Below are positions 4,791 to 12,994 of a DNA stretch of 15,026 nucleotides, one piece after another (position 1 is the stretch's first letter; each line of letters starts with the position of its first letter). Under the pieces are notes generated by a model. The model was not told where the DNA came from, ran no database searches, and was given only the letters and a program-made list of their open reading frames with translations. A program made the translations under genes and the position numbers. This DNA comes from an uncultured Bacteroidales bacterium (GTDB lineage: Bacteria; Bacteroidota; Bacteroidia; Bacteroidales; P3): NCBI GenBank assembly GCA_947177315.1, contig CAMWTX010000019.1, forward strand, positions 1-15,026, in the 5' to 3' direction.

Positions 4791-7424
4791 ATGAAACCGG
4801 TAATCCTGCTGTCCGTCGTCTTGTTCTTTCGGTTTGTTGCCGGAACGGGCGGAGGTGTGGCGGCGCAGACCGTGATAGAGGGAACGGTAACAGAACGGGT
4901 ATCGGGCAAGGCGGCCTCCGTGTATGTATTGGCGCGACCGCCCGGTAATTCCACAATGGCTATTGCTTATTCCGTTACGGATGAGAACGGTAATTATCGG
5001 CTATCCTTTAACTCTTCGCTTGACAGCATTGATTTTTGCCTCAACGGCATAGGATTTGAATCGGTGGTAATCCGTATTCCCAATCGAAGCAATCGCTACG
5101 ATTTCGGTTTGAAAAGACAGGTTTTTCAACTTGATGAAGTAGAAATACGTGCTGCCAAAATAGTGCAGAAAGGAGCTGATACTATTGTCTATAATGTGGC
5201 GGCTTTTCAGGATAAGAATGATTTTGTTATTGAAGACGTGCTGAAGAAAATGCCCGGAATTCAAGTGCAGAATAACGGGCGGATTCTTTACAAGGGGAGA
5301 CCCGTAAACTTCCATATCGAAGGGATGGACTTGCTCAAAGGACGTTATGGTATCGCTACCAAGAATATTTCGCCCCGACATATAGCTACGGTGGAAATTC
5401 TTGAAAATCATCAATCCATCAAGGCTTTGGAAGGTTTGATGCCTTCCGACAAAACCACGCTCAACCTGCGTCTCAAGGAATCATCCAAAGGTGTTTTTCT
5501 CGCTTCCTTGGGGATTGGAGGCGGCTATGATCATAAAGGTCTTTATGAAGGGGAGGGGGCTGGAATGTTCTTTGGCAAGAAAAGCCAGCATATCCTTACC
5601 GTCAAAGGAAACAATACAGGGCATGATTTACGCTATGAGTTGATGGAGCATGGCAATAGTGCACGCGGAATTAATCCGGCATTGAGTGAACCCACTTTGG
5701 CATCCGTTCCTGATATAGAGCAAAAATACCATTACATCAATCATTCGGAAGCCGTATCGTTCAATCATCTTGTGAAAACCGATAATGAATTGATTATAGG
5801 GGTCAACGCGTTCTATCTCCATGACATGGAAAATCGGGAATGCGAAGCGGTAACGCAATGGATGATGCCTGATTCCACCTTGAATGTGATAGATGAGATT
5901 ATTCGGAACACGCTTTTTACGCATAGGGTAGAGGCGGATTTAAGTTTCAAAAAGAATACATCGCGTTATTATCTGGTAAATCAAAATCATTTCGGCGGAC
6001 ATTTCAACGACATCGCCGCCACGGTAAATGGCCTGAAGCAAGGCTATGGCCTGCGTTCCTTTCAGGCTTCATCTTCGCTTTATTTTACGCACCGTACGGG
6101 AGAAAAGCGCGGTTATAATCTCGATTTGCGGCTTCATTACGAACATAAACCTTATCGGTTGCGTGTGGATTCCGTTTCGGGTTCGGGGGCGGAAAACCTC
6201 TATGCCGGGGCTGTGCAACAGGTGGTTTCCGATGGATTTTTGGCGGATTTCAATGTTACATTTTTCCGCAAACTTAAATGGGTGTCCGTTACGCTTGCGC
6301 CGCTGGTTCGAGCCAATTATCAGTACAACCGTTTGGAAAGTGCTTTGGAAATGCCTTTGGTGTCGCTCGATAAGGTTTTTCCGTTGACGAATCATTTGCA
6401 ATGGAATCGGTTTTATGCCGCGCCTGTACTATGGTTTAATTATCTTTCATCGCATTGGGAAGTTTCCCTTTACATTCCGGTGGCTTATCGTTTTACAGCG
6501 TTGTTTAATCGGAAAATAACGGATTTGACACGGCATCGGATTTTTATAGAGCCCGAACTGCGGTTCAAATACATGGCTTCGGCATCCACGGAATTACGTT
6601 TTGATTATACACTCGTTTTTGAAAATCCTTCGTTCTCGCATCTCTACGAAGGAGCCGTCTTGACTAATTATCGTAGCTTGAGCCGCTATCGTGCAGACCT
6701 TACCGAAGGAATCCGGCAGAATTTTCTATTCCGTACAGACTATAAGGATATCTTTCATATGTTCTTTATCCATTTCTCGATGGGTTATAACTTGGGGCAT
6801 CCCCGGATTCTTTACGGAATGGATTTCAACGGCATTTATTCCACCACTATTACGCAAAAAACGGCTCGCTTGTGGCATAATGTATATGGACATCTTGAAC
6901 TGAACAAGAATTTTTACAAATTGGAAACGGCCATCAAATTATCTTTGGGGGCCGATTATTTCCAGATGCCCTTTCTGATGCAGGAAAAGCTCAGTACGGG
7001 GTATGGGCAATCGTACCAGACCGCGCTCGAAGTTTCGTTTTTTCCGTTAAGATTCTTGCAGTTTGCTTATACGGGCAATTTACTATATACGTTGTCGAAA
7101 CAAGAAAAGGGAGAAAATCTGCAACCGCTTTTCTCTGTTTCCAACCGATTGGCGCTTTCGTTCGACCTGCCGCACAATATCCGGCTCACATTGGGCGGAA
7201 ATCATTATTATAACGATGCCGCTTCCAATAGAAATCCCAATTTTGTATTGTTTGATGCAGGATTGGAATACACGTACAAAAAGTTTCGTTGGTCGTTCGA
7301 CTGCCATAATCTGCTCAACACACGGACCTATGTTTATGCCTCACGTTCTACCGCCGGCAGTTTCTACACCCGATATCGGATTCGCCCCCGCACGTTTTTC
7401 CTTAAAATGGCGGTAAGGTTGTAA
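4791..7424 (+). CDS. TonB-dependent receptor-like outer membrane protein (CarboxypepD_reg, plug, barrel)
   Basis: 877 residues from ATG 4791. An in-frame TTG at 4785 is not needed. Residues 1-26 are a signal peptide ending VAAQ. Residues 28-110 form a carboxypeptidase-regulatory-like beta domain (IEGTVTERVSGKAASVYV...SVTDENGNYRLSF). Residues 112-230 are plug-like (LDEVEIRAAKIVQKGADTIVYN, VLKKMPGIQVQNNGRILYKG, ISPRHIATVEILENHQSIKAL, TTLNLRLKES). The rest is alternating aromatic beta strands of an outer-membrane barrel. I see no clear TonB box. The family pairs with GLPGLI proteins in Bacteroidota; its substrate is unknown. Being downstream of gws, it could pass the modified peptide or its target through the outer membrane, but that is inference. 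No terminator is visible after the stop. Confidence 0.9.
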   Translation: MKPVILLSVVLFFRFVAGTGGGVAAQTVIEGTVTERVSGKAASVYVLARPPGNSTMAIAYSVTDENGNYRLSFNSSLDSIDFCLNGIGFESVVIRIPNRSNRYDFGLKRQVFQLDEVEIRAAKIVQKGADTIVYNVAAFQDKNDFVIEDVLKKMPGIQVQNNGRILYKGRPVNFHIEGMDLLKGRYGIATKNISPRHIATVEILENHQSIKALEGLMPSDKTTLNLRLKESSKGVFLASLGIGGGYDHKGLYEGEGAGMFFGKKSQHILTVKGNNTGHDLRYELMEHGNSARGINPALSEPTLASVPDIEQKYHYINHSEAVSFNHLVKTDNELIIGVNAFYLHDMENRECEAVTQWMMPDSTLNVIDEIIRNTLFTHRVEADLSFKKNTSRYYLVNQNHFGGHFNDIAATVNGLKQGYGLRSFQASSSLYFTHRTGEKRGYNLDLRLHYEHKPYRLRVDSVSGSGAENLYAGAVQQVVSDGFLADFNVTFFRKLKWVSVTLAPLVRANYQYNRLESALEMPLVSLDKVFPLTNHLQWNRFYAAPVLWFNYLSSHWEVSLYIPVAYRFTALFNRKITDLTRHRIFIEPELRFKYMASASTELRFDYTLVFENPSFSHLYEGAVLTNYRSLSRYRADLTEGIRQNFLFRTDYKDIFHMFFIHFSMGYNLGHPRILYGMDFNGIYSTTITQKTARLWHNVYGHLELNKNFYKLETAIKLSLGADYFQMPFLMQEKLSTGYGQSYQTALEVSFFPLRFLQFAYTGNLLYTLSKQEKGENLQPLFSVSNRLALSFDLPHNIRLTLGGNHYYNDAASNRNPNFVLFDAGLEYTYKKFRWSFDCHNLLNTRTYVYASRSTAGSFYTRYRIRPRTFFLKMAVRL

Positions 7425-7435
7425 AATAGTTCAAG

Positions 7436-7467
7436 TTTGCGAAAGTCATACAAAAACGTTACCTTTG
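7436..7467 (+). promoter_or_regulatory. Bacteroidota-type promoter of rpsP
   Basis: TTTG at 7436-7439 and TACCTTTG at 7460-7467 match the Bacteroides -33 (TTTG) and -7 (TAnnTTTG) boxes exactly, with a 20-base spacer. Transcription should begin a few bases after 7467, giving a leader of roughly 65 bases before rpsP. It lies 11 bases after the stop of the outer-membrane gene. Confidence 0.85.
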
Positions 7468-7470
7468 CAC

Positions 7471-7515
7471 CCCCTTGAACGGAGGGGCCTCGCGTTGAGG
7501 TTCACCCGGATGGGG
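7471..7515 (+). promoter_or_regulatory. Structured 5' leader of rpsP, possible S16 autoregulation element
   Basis: Three hairpins follow the predicted transcription start almost without gaps: CCCCT/AGGGG (7471-7475 with 7483-7487, 7-base loop), CCTC/GAGG (7488-7491 with 7497-7500, loop GCGTT), and CCC/GGG (7505-7507 with 7512-7514). After them comes an A/T-rich, unpaired stretch up to the start codon. Ribosomal protein genes are often controlled through such leaders bound by their own product. Whether this one is, is inference. Confidence 0.4.
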
Positions 7516-7538
7516 AAAACAATTAAAACCTAATTAAG

Positions 7539-8099
7539 ATGTCAGTAAGAATCAGACTGCAAAGATTCGGTAAGAAAGGCGCTCCTTTCTACCACATTGT
7601 AGTAGCGGATGGTCGTGCACCTCGTGATGGGAAATTCATCGAGAAGTTAGGCACGTACAACCCTATGACCGAGCCCGCCAAGATTGAATTGGACGTGGAC
7701 AAAGCCGTTAAGTGGCTCAGAAACGGCGCCCAGCCCACCGACACCGCCCGTAACTTGATGTCGGTAAAAGGCGCGATGCTGAAACACCACTTGCTCAGAG
7801 GCGTTGACAAAGGCGCGTTCTCCGTAGAAGAAGCCGAAAAACGTTTTCAGGCTTGGGTTGCCGAAAAAGAAGCTAAAATCAACAAGGCCAACCAGGAAAG
7901 GTTGAGCAAGCTCGAAGCCGGCAGAAACAGCCGCATCGAAGAAGAAAAGAAGGTTCGTGAAGCCATTGCCGCCAAAGTAGCCGAAAAGAAGGCTGCCGCC
8001 CTGGCCGCGCAACAGGCCGCCCAGGCTGAAGCCGCCGCTCCCGCCGAAGAAGCGCCTGCTGCCGAACCGGAAGCTGCTGAGGCACCTGCCGAAGCATAA
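7539..8099 (+). CDS. rpsP: 30S ribosomal protein S16
   Basis: 186 residues. The first 80 or so are canonical bS16: SVRIRLQRFGKKGAPFYHIVVADGRAPRDGKFIEKLGTYNP near the N-terminus and VKWLRNGAQPTDTARNL at 58-74. bS16 binds 16S rRNA and helps assemble the 30S body. The family is usually 80-90 residues long. Here a helical, lysine/glutamate-rich region (100-150) and an Ala/Glu/Pro tail (150-186) roughly double it, as is common in Bacteroidota S16 proteins. The start is the first ATG after the promoter and leader, with no SD but an A-rich upstream region. A strong terminator follows at 8121-8150. Confidence 0.98.
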   Translation: MSVRIRLQRFGKKGAPFYHIVVADGRAPRDGKFIEKLGTYNPMTEPAKIELDVDKAVKWLRNGAQPTDTARNLMSVKGAMLKHHLLRGVDKGAFSVEEAEKRFQAWVAEKEAKINKANQERLSKLEAGRNSRIEEEKKVREAIAAKVAEKKAAALAAQQAAQAEAAAPAEEAPAAEPEAAEAPAEA

Positions 8100-8114
8100 G
8101 TTGCCTGTTGTTTG

Positions 8115-8150
8115 AAAAAAGGCGTGAATCCGACGGGTTCGCGCCTTTTT
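8115..8150 (+). terminator. Intrinsic terminator after rpsP
   Basis: GGCG...CGCC stem from 8121 to 8145: 11 pairs including two G-U, closing a GAC loop at 8132-8134. It is preceded by six A (8115-8120) and followed by five T (8146-8150), so it could also work on the opposite strand. It lies 15 bases after the rpsP stop, so the downstream genes depend on read-through or a promoter I could not find. Confidence 0.88.
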
Positions 8151-8170
8151 CATATAGAAAAGACCGCACC

Positions 8171-8590
8171 ATGAAAAGAATGCCCATACAGATACGCTTT
8201 ACCGACATTGATATTTTCGGACACATCAACAATGCCCGTTATCCGGAGCTTTTCGATACCTCGCGTTACCTGTATCTGACCGAATTGATCTCCGATTTCG
8301 ACCCCAACGGCAAATCGATGGTGTTGGTGCATCTGGAAACCAATTTCCGCCGGCAGATAGTTTTCGAAGACAAGGTTTTTGTGGAAACCTGCGTGGAAAA
8401 GGTAGGGGATCGCAGCATCGGGATGCGGCAGCGCATCATCAACGAGAAAGACGGTACGGTTCATGCCGATTCCTACGGGGTTCTATCCACCTACGACGCG
8501 GTGCTGCAACAGTCTTTCCCGATGCCCGATGCCTGGCGCCGCCGTTTCGAGGAAGCCAGGGCAAGAGCCGAAAACACCGAAAAACACTGA
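8171..8590 (+). CDS. Acyl-CoA thioesterase, hotdog fold (4HBT/YbgC type)
   Basis: 139 residues from ATG 8171. The longer frame from 8108 would run through the terminator hairpin and is rejected. The N-terminal motif RFTDIDIFGHINNARYPELFDTSR (9-32) is the hotdog signature: D12/D14 include the catalytic aspartate, and GHINNARY lines the active site. LETNFRRQIVFEDKVFVETCVEKVGDRSIGMRQRI further on is typical of the central helix exit and strands. Such enzymes hydrolyse acyl-CoA or acyl-ACP thioesters in the cytoplasm; the substrate cannot be told. It ends two bases before rimM, so the two are translated from one transcript. The rpsP terminator separates it partly from the ribosomal gene. Confidence 0.9.
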   Translation: MKRMPIQIRFTDIDIFGHINNARYPELFDTSRYLYLTELISDFDPNGKSMVLVHLETNFRRQIVFEDKVFVETCVEKVGDRSIGMRQRIINEKDGTVHADSYGVLSTYDAVLQQSFPMPDAWRRRFEEARARAENTEKH

Positions 8591-8592
8591 TT

Positions 8593-9126
8593 ATGGTTGT
8601 CGATAAGGATGCCTGTTACTTTTTGGGAAAAATCGTGCGCGTTTCCGGTCTGAAAGGCGATGTGTTCGCGTTTTTGGACGTGGATGACCTTTCGGATTAC
8701 CGGGATTTGGATTCGGTTTTTGTGGAAATCAAGGGCAAGCTGGTTCCCTATTTTATACAAAGCGTGCAGCTGCGGCACAACGGCGCGGTGCTTCATTTTG
8801 AAGACACCGATCTGGAATCGGCGCAAGCCTTGGTCGGCAACGCGCTTTACCTGCCGTTGGACACGCTTCCGCCCCTTACGGGCAATAAGTTCTACTATCA
8901 CGAGGTAAAGGGTTTTGAGGTCGTGGACAAGGCTGTGGGTTCGTTGGGCCGGCTCCGGGAGGTGATGGACAACGCCGCCCAGGCGGTGCTCTGCATAGAC
9001 CACCCTTCGGGCAAGGAAGTGCTGGTTCCCCTAGTGGATCAGTTCCTGTTGAATGTGGACAGGGAAAACAAGATACTGAACGTGCAGGCTCCCGACGGAC
9101 TGGTGGATTTCTATCTCGACCTGTAG
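8593..9126 (+). CDS. rimM: Ribosome maturation factor RimM
   Basis: 177 residues. RimM binds S19 in the 30S head and assists 16S rRNA processing. The N-terminal domain (1-90) shows YFLGKIVRVSGLKGDVFAFL and ends VGNALYLPLDTLPPL. The PRC-barrel domain (95-177) shows FYYHEVKGFEVVD, GSLGRLREVMDNAAQAVL, GKEVLVPLVDQFLLNVD and PDGLVDFYLDL. All are standard RimM features and the length is normal. Starts two bases after the thioesterase stop. The rpsP-rimM neighbourhood is classic, but here a thioesterase is inserted between them, and trmD and rplS, which follow in many bacteria, are absent. Confidence 0.95.
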   Translation: MVVDKDACYFLGKIVRVSGLKGDVFAFLDVDDLSDYRDLDSVFVEIKGKLVPYFIQSVQLRHNGAVLHFEDTDLESAQALVGNALYLPLDTLPPLTGNKFYYHEVKGFEVVDKAVGSLGRLREVMDNAAQAVLCIDHPSGKEVLVPLVDQFLLNVDRENKILNVQAPDGLVDFYLDL

Positions 9127-9134
9127 GATTTTCG

Positions 9135-9893
9135 ATGGGGGAGTTTTCGTTTAAGCGTTTTTCGGTTTTGCATGAGCGTTCCACGATGAAAGTGGGCACG
9201 GACGGCGTATTGCTCGGAGCCTGGACGCCTTTGCCGCCCTATGGAGAAGGTTCCGCGCCTTTTGAGGTTTTGGAAATAGGTTGCGGTTGCGGCATCGTTT
9301 CGCTGATGCTGGCGCAGCGATTGCAAGAGGGCGGTTGGCAGGGGAATTTCGGAATAACCGCCATCGATATTCATGAACCTTCTTGCCGGGAAGCGGCCCG
9401 GAATGCGGCTCAATCGCCTTGGGGCGGAAGTCTTGCGGTGGAGAACACCGATTTTCTGCGGATGCCGGAAAAAGAAAGTTTTTCGTTGCTCGTATCCAAT
9501 CCGCCTTTTTTCGATGAATCCTTGAAATCGCCCGATGCGGCGCGGAATTTGGCGCGCCACAACGATACCTTGCCTTTTGCCGCCTTGTTGGAAAAAAGCC
9601 AAAGGCTGCTGCATACGGGAGGCGTTCTGTCTTTGGTGCTGCCGCCCCGCGCCTTTGAGAAAATGCAGCTATTGCAGAAAGAATCCGCCCCTCGCCTGGC
9701 CTTGGTTCGGCTCACCCGTGTATTTTCCAAACCAGAAAAAGCCTGTGAACGCCTGTTGTGTGCTTGGCAAAAGACATCCGGCATCCCCGATAGTTCCACC
9801 GTGCGCGAAGAGAGCCTTTTTATTCAGGATGCCCAAGGCGGCTACGGAGAAGCCTACCGCCGTCTGGTCAAGGATTTCTATCTGTGGGCGTAG
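9135..9893 (+). CDS. trmN6: tRNA1(Val) (adenine(37)-N6)-methyltransferase
   Basis: 252 residues. The N-terminus FSFKRFSVLHERSTMKVGTDGVLLGAW is the substrate and cofactor-side signature of the YfiC/TrmN6 family. VLEIGCGCGIVSLMLAQR (45-62) is the SAM-binding motif I and VSNPPFF (120-126) is motif IV with the NPPF of amino-methyltransferases. A lysine-rich segment and ARHNDTLPF (139-148) follow, as in the family. The product methylates N6 of A37 in tRNA1(Val) in the cytoplasm. Starts eight bases after rimM, same operon. Its TAG stop lies in a perfect palindrome shared with the stop of the convergent helicase gene two bases away. Confidence 0.9.
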   Translation: MGEFSFKRFSVLHERSTMKVGTDGVLLGAWTPLPPYGEGSAPFEVLEIGCGCGIVSLMLAQRLQEGGWQGNFGITAIDIHEPSCREAARNAAQSPWGGSLAVENTDFLRMPEKESFSLLVSNPPFFDESLKSPDAARNLARHNDTLPFAALLEKSQRLLHTGGVLSLVLPPRAFEKMQLLQKESAPRLALVRLTRVFSKPEKACERLLCAWQKTSGIPDSSTVREESLFIQDAQGGYGEAYRRLVKDFYLWA

Positions 9894-9902
9894 GCCTACG
9901 CC
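9887..9902. repeat. 16-base perfect palindrome holding both convergent stop codons
   Basis: GGCGTAGGCCTACGCC reads the same on both strands. Its TAG at 9891-9893 ends the methyltransferase and its complement at 9896-9898 ends the helicase gene. No T-run follows on either strand, so it is not a classical intrinsic terminator, though the transcript could fold into a six-pair stem with a GGCC loop. Confidence 0.7.
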
Positions 9903-12900
9903 ACGGCTTCCACTTGGATTCCCTCGCCTAAATACACCAAAAAACCTTGGCTGCATTCCAAGCCGGTTTCCTGCAGCAGTTTCATGTAGCGGCGCACTTG
10001 CTCGGCGTGGCTTTTGTGCGGCGCGCCGGTTTTGTAATCCAGCACGACGGCGGTGTTGCCCTGAATGGCCACGCGGTCGGGAATATGGATGGTTCCGTCG
10101 CCGGCGGCGATGCCCGTTTCGCTTTTGATATGGTATTGGGCGCTGAAATAGGGGCTCAGCAACTCGTGGTTCAGCACGTTCCGGACAAATTCGAGAGCCT
10201 GTTGGCGGCGTGCCTTGAAAACGGGATATTCGTTGAGCCCGGCCAGCAGGGCGCGTTGCAGGTTCTGTTCGTCGTCGGTGCGTATCTTGGAAAGCACATG
10301 ATGGATAAAGTTTCCCCATTCCATTTCGGGCGTGCGTTCTTCGGTGGTGAAACGGGCGGCCTGCAGGCGTTCGCGCCAGGAGGAGAATGCCGGCGGCGCG
10401 GCCGGGGAGGCGGTTTTGGAGGCGGTTGGCGTTTCTTGCACGGGTGTGGCCGATGCAAGTTCTTCCTGGGGCAGGAGCACCGAACCGTCCTCTATTTTCT
10501 CCACGTATTCGGGGTGCTCTTCGGCGAATTGGCAGATGGCCTGGGCGGAACTGAAACGGGAAGGTTTCTTGCCGGGTTGGGCGCAGAGCATGAACAGCTT
10601 CTGCCGGGCACGGGTGGTGGCCACGTAAAGCACGTTCAGGTTGTCGATGTCGGTCAGTTGGCTTTCGTGTTCCATATCCTCTCCGGTCTGCCCCGAACAG
10701 ACGGCGTTCACATGGCGGATCAAGGCAACGGGCAAGCCGATTTCTTCGGGAATGGTGCCGGGAGAGGTCCAGAAAAGGTCTTGGATATTCCCGTGGGTGT
10801 CGCTCACGAAAGGCATCACCACCACCTTGAATTCAAGCCCTTTCGACTTGTGGATGGTCATTACGTTAACGCAGTTGCGGTTCTGCATGGGATTTACCGG
10901 AGTGGTGCCTGCATATCCGTCCCACCAGTCGATAAGTTCGGAAAGGCTTCTGAAACGCCCGTTCTGCACGGTGTCGAGAAAGGTAAGCAGGTATTGGTCG
11001 GTCATGCGGTCCATGTTCCAAAAACGCAGCACGGCTTCCACCGTGTCGTAAACATCGGCTTGTTCGCGGTTGAGGGCGGATAGGGCCTCAAAGCGTTTCT
11101 TGGCCTGAGGGCTTTCCCATGCTTCGATAAAACCGCCTTTTTCCGTGTTGTCCTGCCATAACCCCAATTGTTGGGCCAGGGCAAAGCACATGCCTTTGTG
11201 AAACTTCTGCGGGCTGTCGATATAACGGAGCGAACTGATGCATAGGTTCAGGCCCGGATGGGCGGCAAGCACCAGCGAATCGGGCGTGGAGACCGCGATG
11301 CCGTTGGCCACGAGATAGTTCGCCACATCGGTGCATTGTTCTTTCTTGCGGCAGAGCACGGTAACGTCGCCGGGTTCGAATTGTCTTACGATTTGCAAGG
11401 TTTCTTTCAGATACCAGTCGTACAGGGCGTCGCCCGCCATGTCTTTGGCAATGTACAGGCGCACCGCCTGCGGGTCGGCCTCGGGGAGTTGGTCGGTATG
11501 GTGTTTGAAAAACTGCTCGTGTGCTTCGAATACGGTTTTCATCAAGGGTTCGGCCTTCTGCATGATGCCTTGATAAAACGCATTGTTGAACGCGATGATG
11601 CCCGGTTCGGACCTCCAGTTGCTCTGCAGGGTGTGCAAGGTAACGGGCAAGTTCCCTTTGCCTTGACAGAGATCCACAAACTGCTCCATGTCGGCGTTCC
11701 GGAATCGGTAGATCGACTGCTTGGGGTCGCCCACGATAAGGCATTCGTTGCCTTGCGAGAGATTCTCCTCCAAAAGCGGCCTGAGGTTCTTCCACTGCAA
11801 TTTTGAGGTGTCTTGGAATTCGTCGATGAACACATGCCGGTAGCGCGCCCCGCTCCGTTCAAAGATAAAGTTGTTGTTCTCGGAAGAGAGTGCCTTGTCG
11901 ATGCGCTTGTTGAATTCCGAAATGGGAATGATGGCGGTGGTTTCCTTGATTTCGTCCAGAATCTCTTCGGCACGGTTCACAAGGGCCAGCGCATAGATGG
12001 AGTTTTGGATTTCGTGGAGCAGAAAGTAGGAGGCGATATCGAGCTCGCCGATTTTCTTGTAAATACACCGGAGCTCGCCCGCGGCGGTATGTTCTTTTTT
12101 AAGGATGCCTTTTTCAACGCATGTCTGAACGCTTGCATTCGGATGTTGCAGGGATTGGAGTGTGTCTGCGCTTGGCTTTTCTTCGGCGGCGAATTTGCTG
12201 AACCAGGCGTAGAGGCCTTTGCTGCCTCCGTGAAAATCGGAAGCCATGAGCTTGTTTTCTTCCATAATTCTTTGCCCCTGCCGCAGCAGTTCCGTCACCG
12301 TGTTCTCCAAGGCCTCGCATTGGGTCTTGAGCTTGTCGATGATGGCCTTGAAGCGGCGGGCATCGAAGTTTTTCATGCGCTCCATGGCTTCGAAACTGCC
12401 TTCCGAGAAGAGCAGGTTCACCACCTGTTGCAGGCTTTGAGTCAGGTTGAGGCTTTTGCCGCTTTCGTTGCGGTGTTCCAGAAAACGGCGCAGGAAATCG
12501 GTTTGGTCTTCCATGCCCGGCAAGCCGAAATCGTCGATGATTCTTTGGGTTATATCTTCGCTCAGTTTGGCTTCTTCGATATTGGGCGTGTAGTTCTGCG
12601 GCAGCCCCAGCTCAAAGGCAAAAGGCTTGATGAGGTTCTGCACGAAACTGTCGATGGTCTTTACCGAAAAATCCTGCCAGGTGTGCAGCAGCGATTTAAG
12701 CACTTGGAGCGCGCGCAGGCGCAGTTTGGCTTCTTCCGCCGCTGTGGCTTTGCCCTTGGAGGGATTCTCCAGGAGGCTTTGCCAGTCGGGATAGTTGCCG
12801 TTGGCTAGGTCGGCAAGCGTTTCTACGATTTTCCGCTTCATGTCGGCGGTGGCGGCATTGGTAAAGGTAATGGCCAGGATATTGCGCGGCGTTACGCCGG

Positions 12901-12994
12901 GGCGCAGCACCAAACGCAGGTATTCCTTAGTGAGCGTATAGGTCTTTCCGCTTCCGGCGGAGGCTTTATAGATGTGGAGCGAATCAGAGGGCAT
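9896..12994 (-). CDS. addA: AddA-like (RecB-type) UvrD helicase-nuclease subunit
   Basis: 1032 residues when started at ATG 12994 (MPSDSLHIYKASAGSGKT). A longer frame from 13039 adds 15 residues inside the upstream gene and is rejected. SF1 helicase motifs in order: Walker A ASAGSGKT (11-18), ITFTNAAT (42-49), IDEFQDTS (390-397), GDPKQSIYRFR (422-432), SNWRS (458-462), TIHKSKGLEF (713-722), YVATTRAR (790-797). The C-terminal RecB-type nuclease has WGNFIHHV (893-900), D973 in IPDRV, VLDYKTG (984-990) and QVRRYMKLL. It would unwind and degrade double-strand DNA ends for recombination with the AddB subunit. It overlaps the upstream addB-like gene by 11 bases (12984-12994), so the pair is co-translated. 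No defect seen in this subunit. Confidence 0.93.
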   Translation of the reverse strand: MPSDSLHIYKASAGSGKTYTLTKEYLRLVLRPGVTPRNILAITFTNAATADMKRKIVETLADLANGNYPDWQSLLENPSKGKATAAEEAKLRLRALQVLKSLLHTWQDFSVKTIDSFVQNLIKPFAFELGLPQNYTPNIEEAKLSEDITQRIIDDFGLPGMEDQTDFLRRFLEHRNESGKSLNLTQSLQQVVNLLFSEGSFEAMERMKNFDARRFKAIIDKLKTQCEALENTVTELLRQGQRIMEENKLMASDFHGGSKGLYAWFSKFAAEEKPSADTLQSLQHPNASVQTCVEKGILKKEHTAAGELRCIYKKIGELDIASYFLLHEIQNSIYALALVNRAEEILDEIKETTAIIPISEFNKRIDKALSSENNNFIFERSGARYRHVFIDEFQDTSKLQWKNLRPLLEENLSQGNECLIVGDPKQSIYRFRNADMEQFVDLCQGKGNLPVTLHTLQSNWRSEPGIIAFNNAFYQGIMQKAEPLMKTVFEAHEQFFKHHTDQLPEADPQAVRLYIAKDMAGDALYDWYLKETLQIVRQFEPGDVTVLCRKKEQCTDVANYLVANGIAVSTPDSLVLAAHPGLNLCISSLRYIDSPQKFHKGMCFALAQQLGLWQDNTEKGGFIEAWESPQAKKRFEALSALNREQADVYDTVEAVLRFWNMDRMTDQYLLTFLDTVQNGRFRSLSELIDWWDGYAGTTPVNPMQNRNCVNVMTIHKSKGLEFKVVVMPFVSDTHGNIQDLFWTSPGTIPEEIGLPVALIRHVNAVCSGQTGEDMEHESQLTDIDNLNVLYVATTRARQKLFMLCAQPGKKPSRFSSAQAICQFAEEHPEYVEKIEDGSVLLPQEELASATPVQETPTASKTASPAAPPAFSSWRERLQAARFTTEERTPEMEWGNFIHHVLSKIRTDDEQNLQRALLAGLNEYPVFKARRQQALEFVRNVLNHELLSPYFSAQYHIKSETGIAAGDGTIHIPDRVAIQGNTAVVLDYKTGAPHKSHAEQVRRYMKLLQETGLECSQGFLVYLGEGIQVEAVA

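Noticed and set aside
7980..8095. Repetitive GCC/GAA-rich stretch as a possible DNA repeat
   Set aside because: It is codon-level low complexity of the S16 Ala/Glu tail, with no regular unit or spacer.
7647..8153. 168-codon minus-strand frame opposite rpsP, rich in Gly/Phe
   Set aside because: It is the mirror of the Ala/Glu/Lys-rich S16 tail and crosses the terminator; no independent support.
8108..8170. Longer N-terminus for the thioesterase
   Set aside because: It would be encoded by the rpsP terminator hairpin. The hotdog domain is complete from ATG 8171.
9947..12808. Long plus-strand open frames (378 and 331 codons at 9947-11083 and 11813-12808) opposite the helicase gene
   Set aside because: They are shadows of the GC-rich codons of the addA-like gene, which has every helicase motif. 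Their translations show no domain and biased composition.
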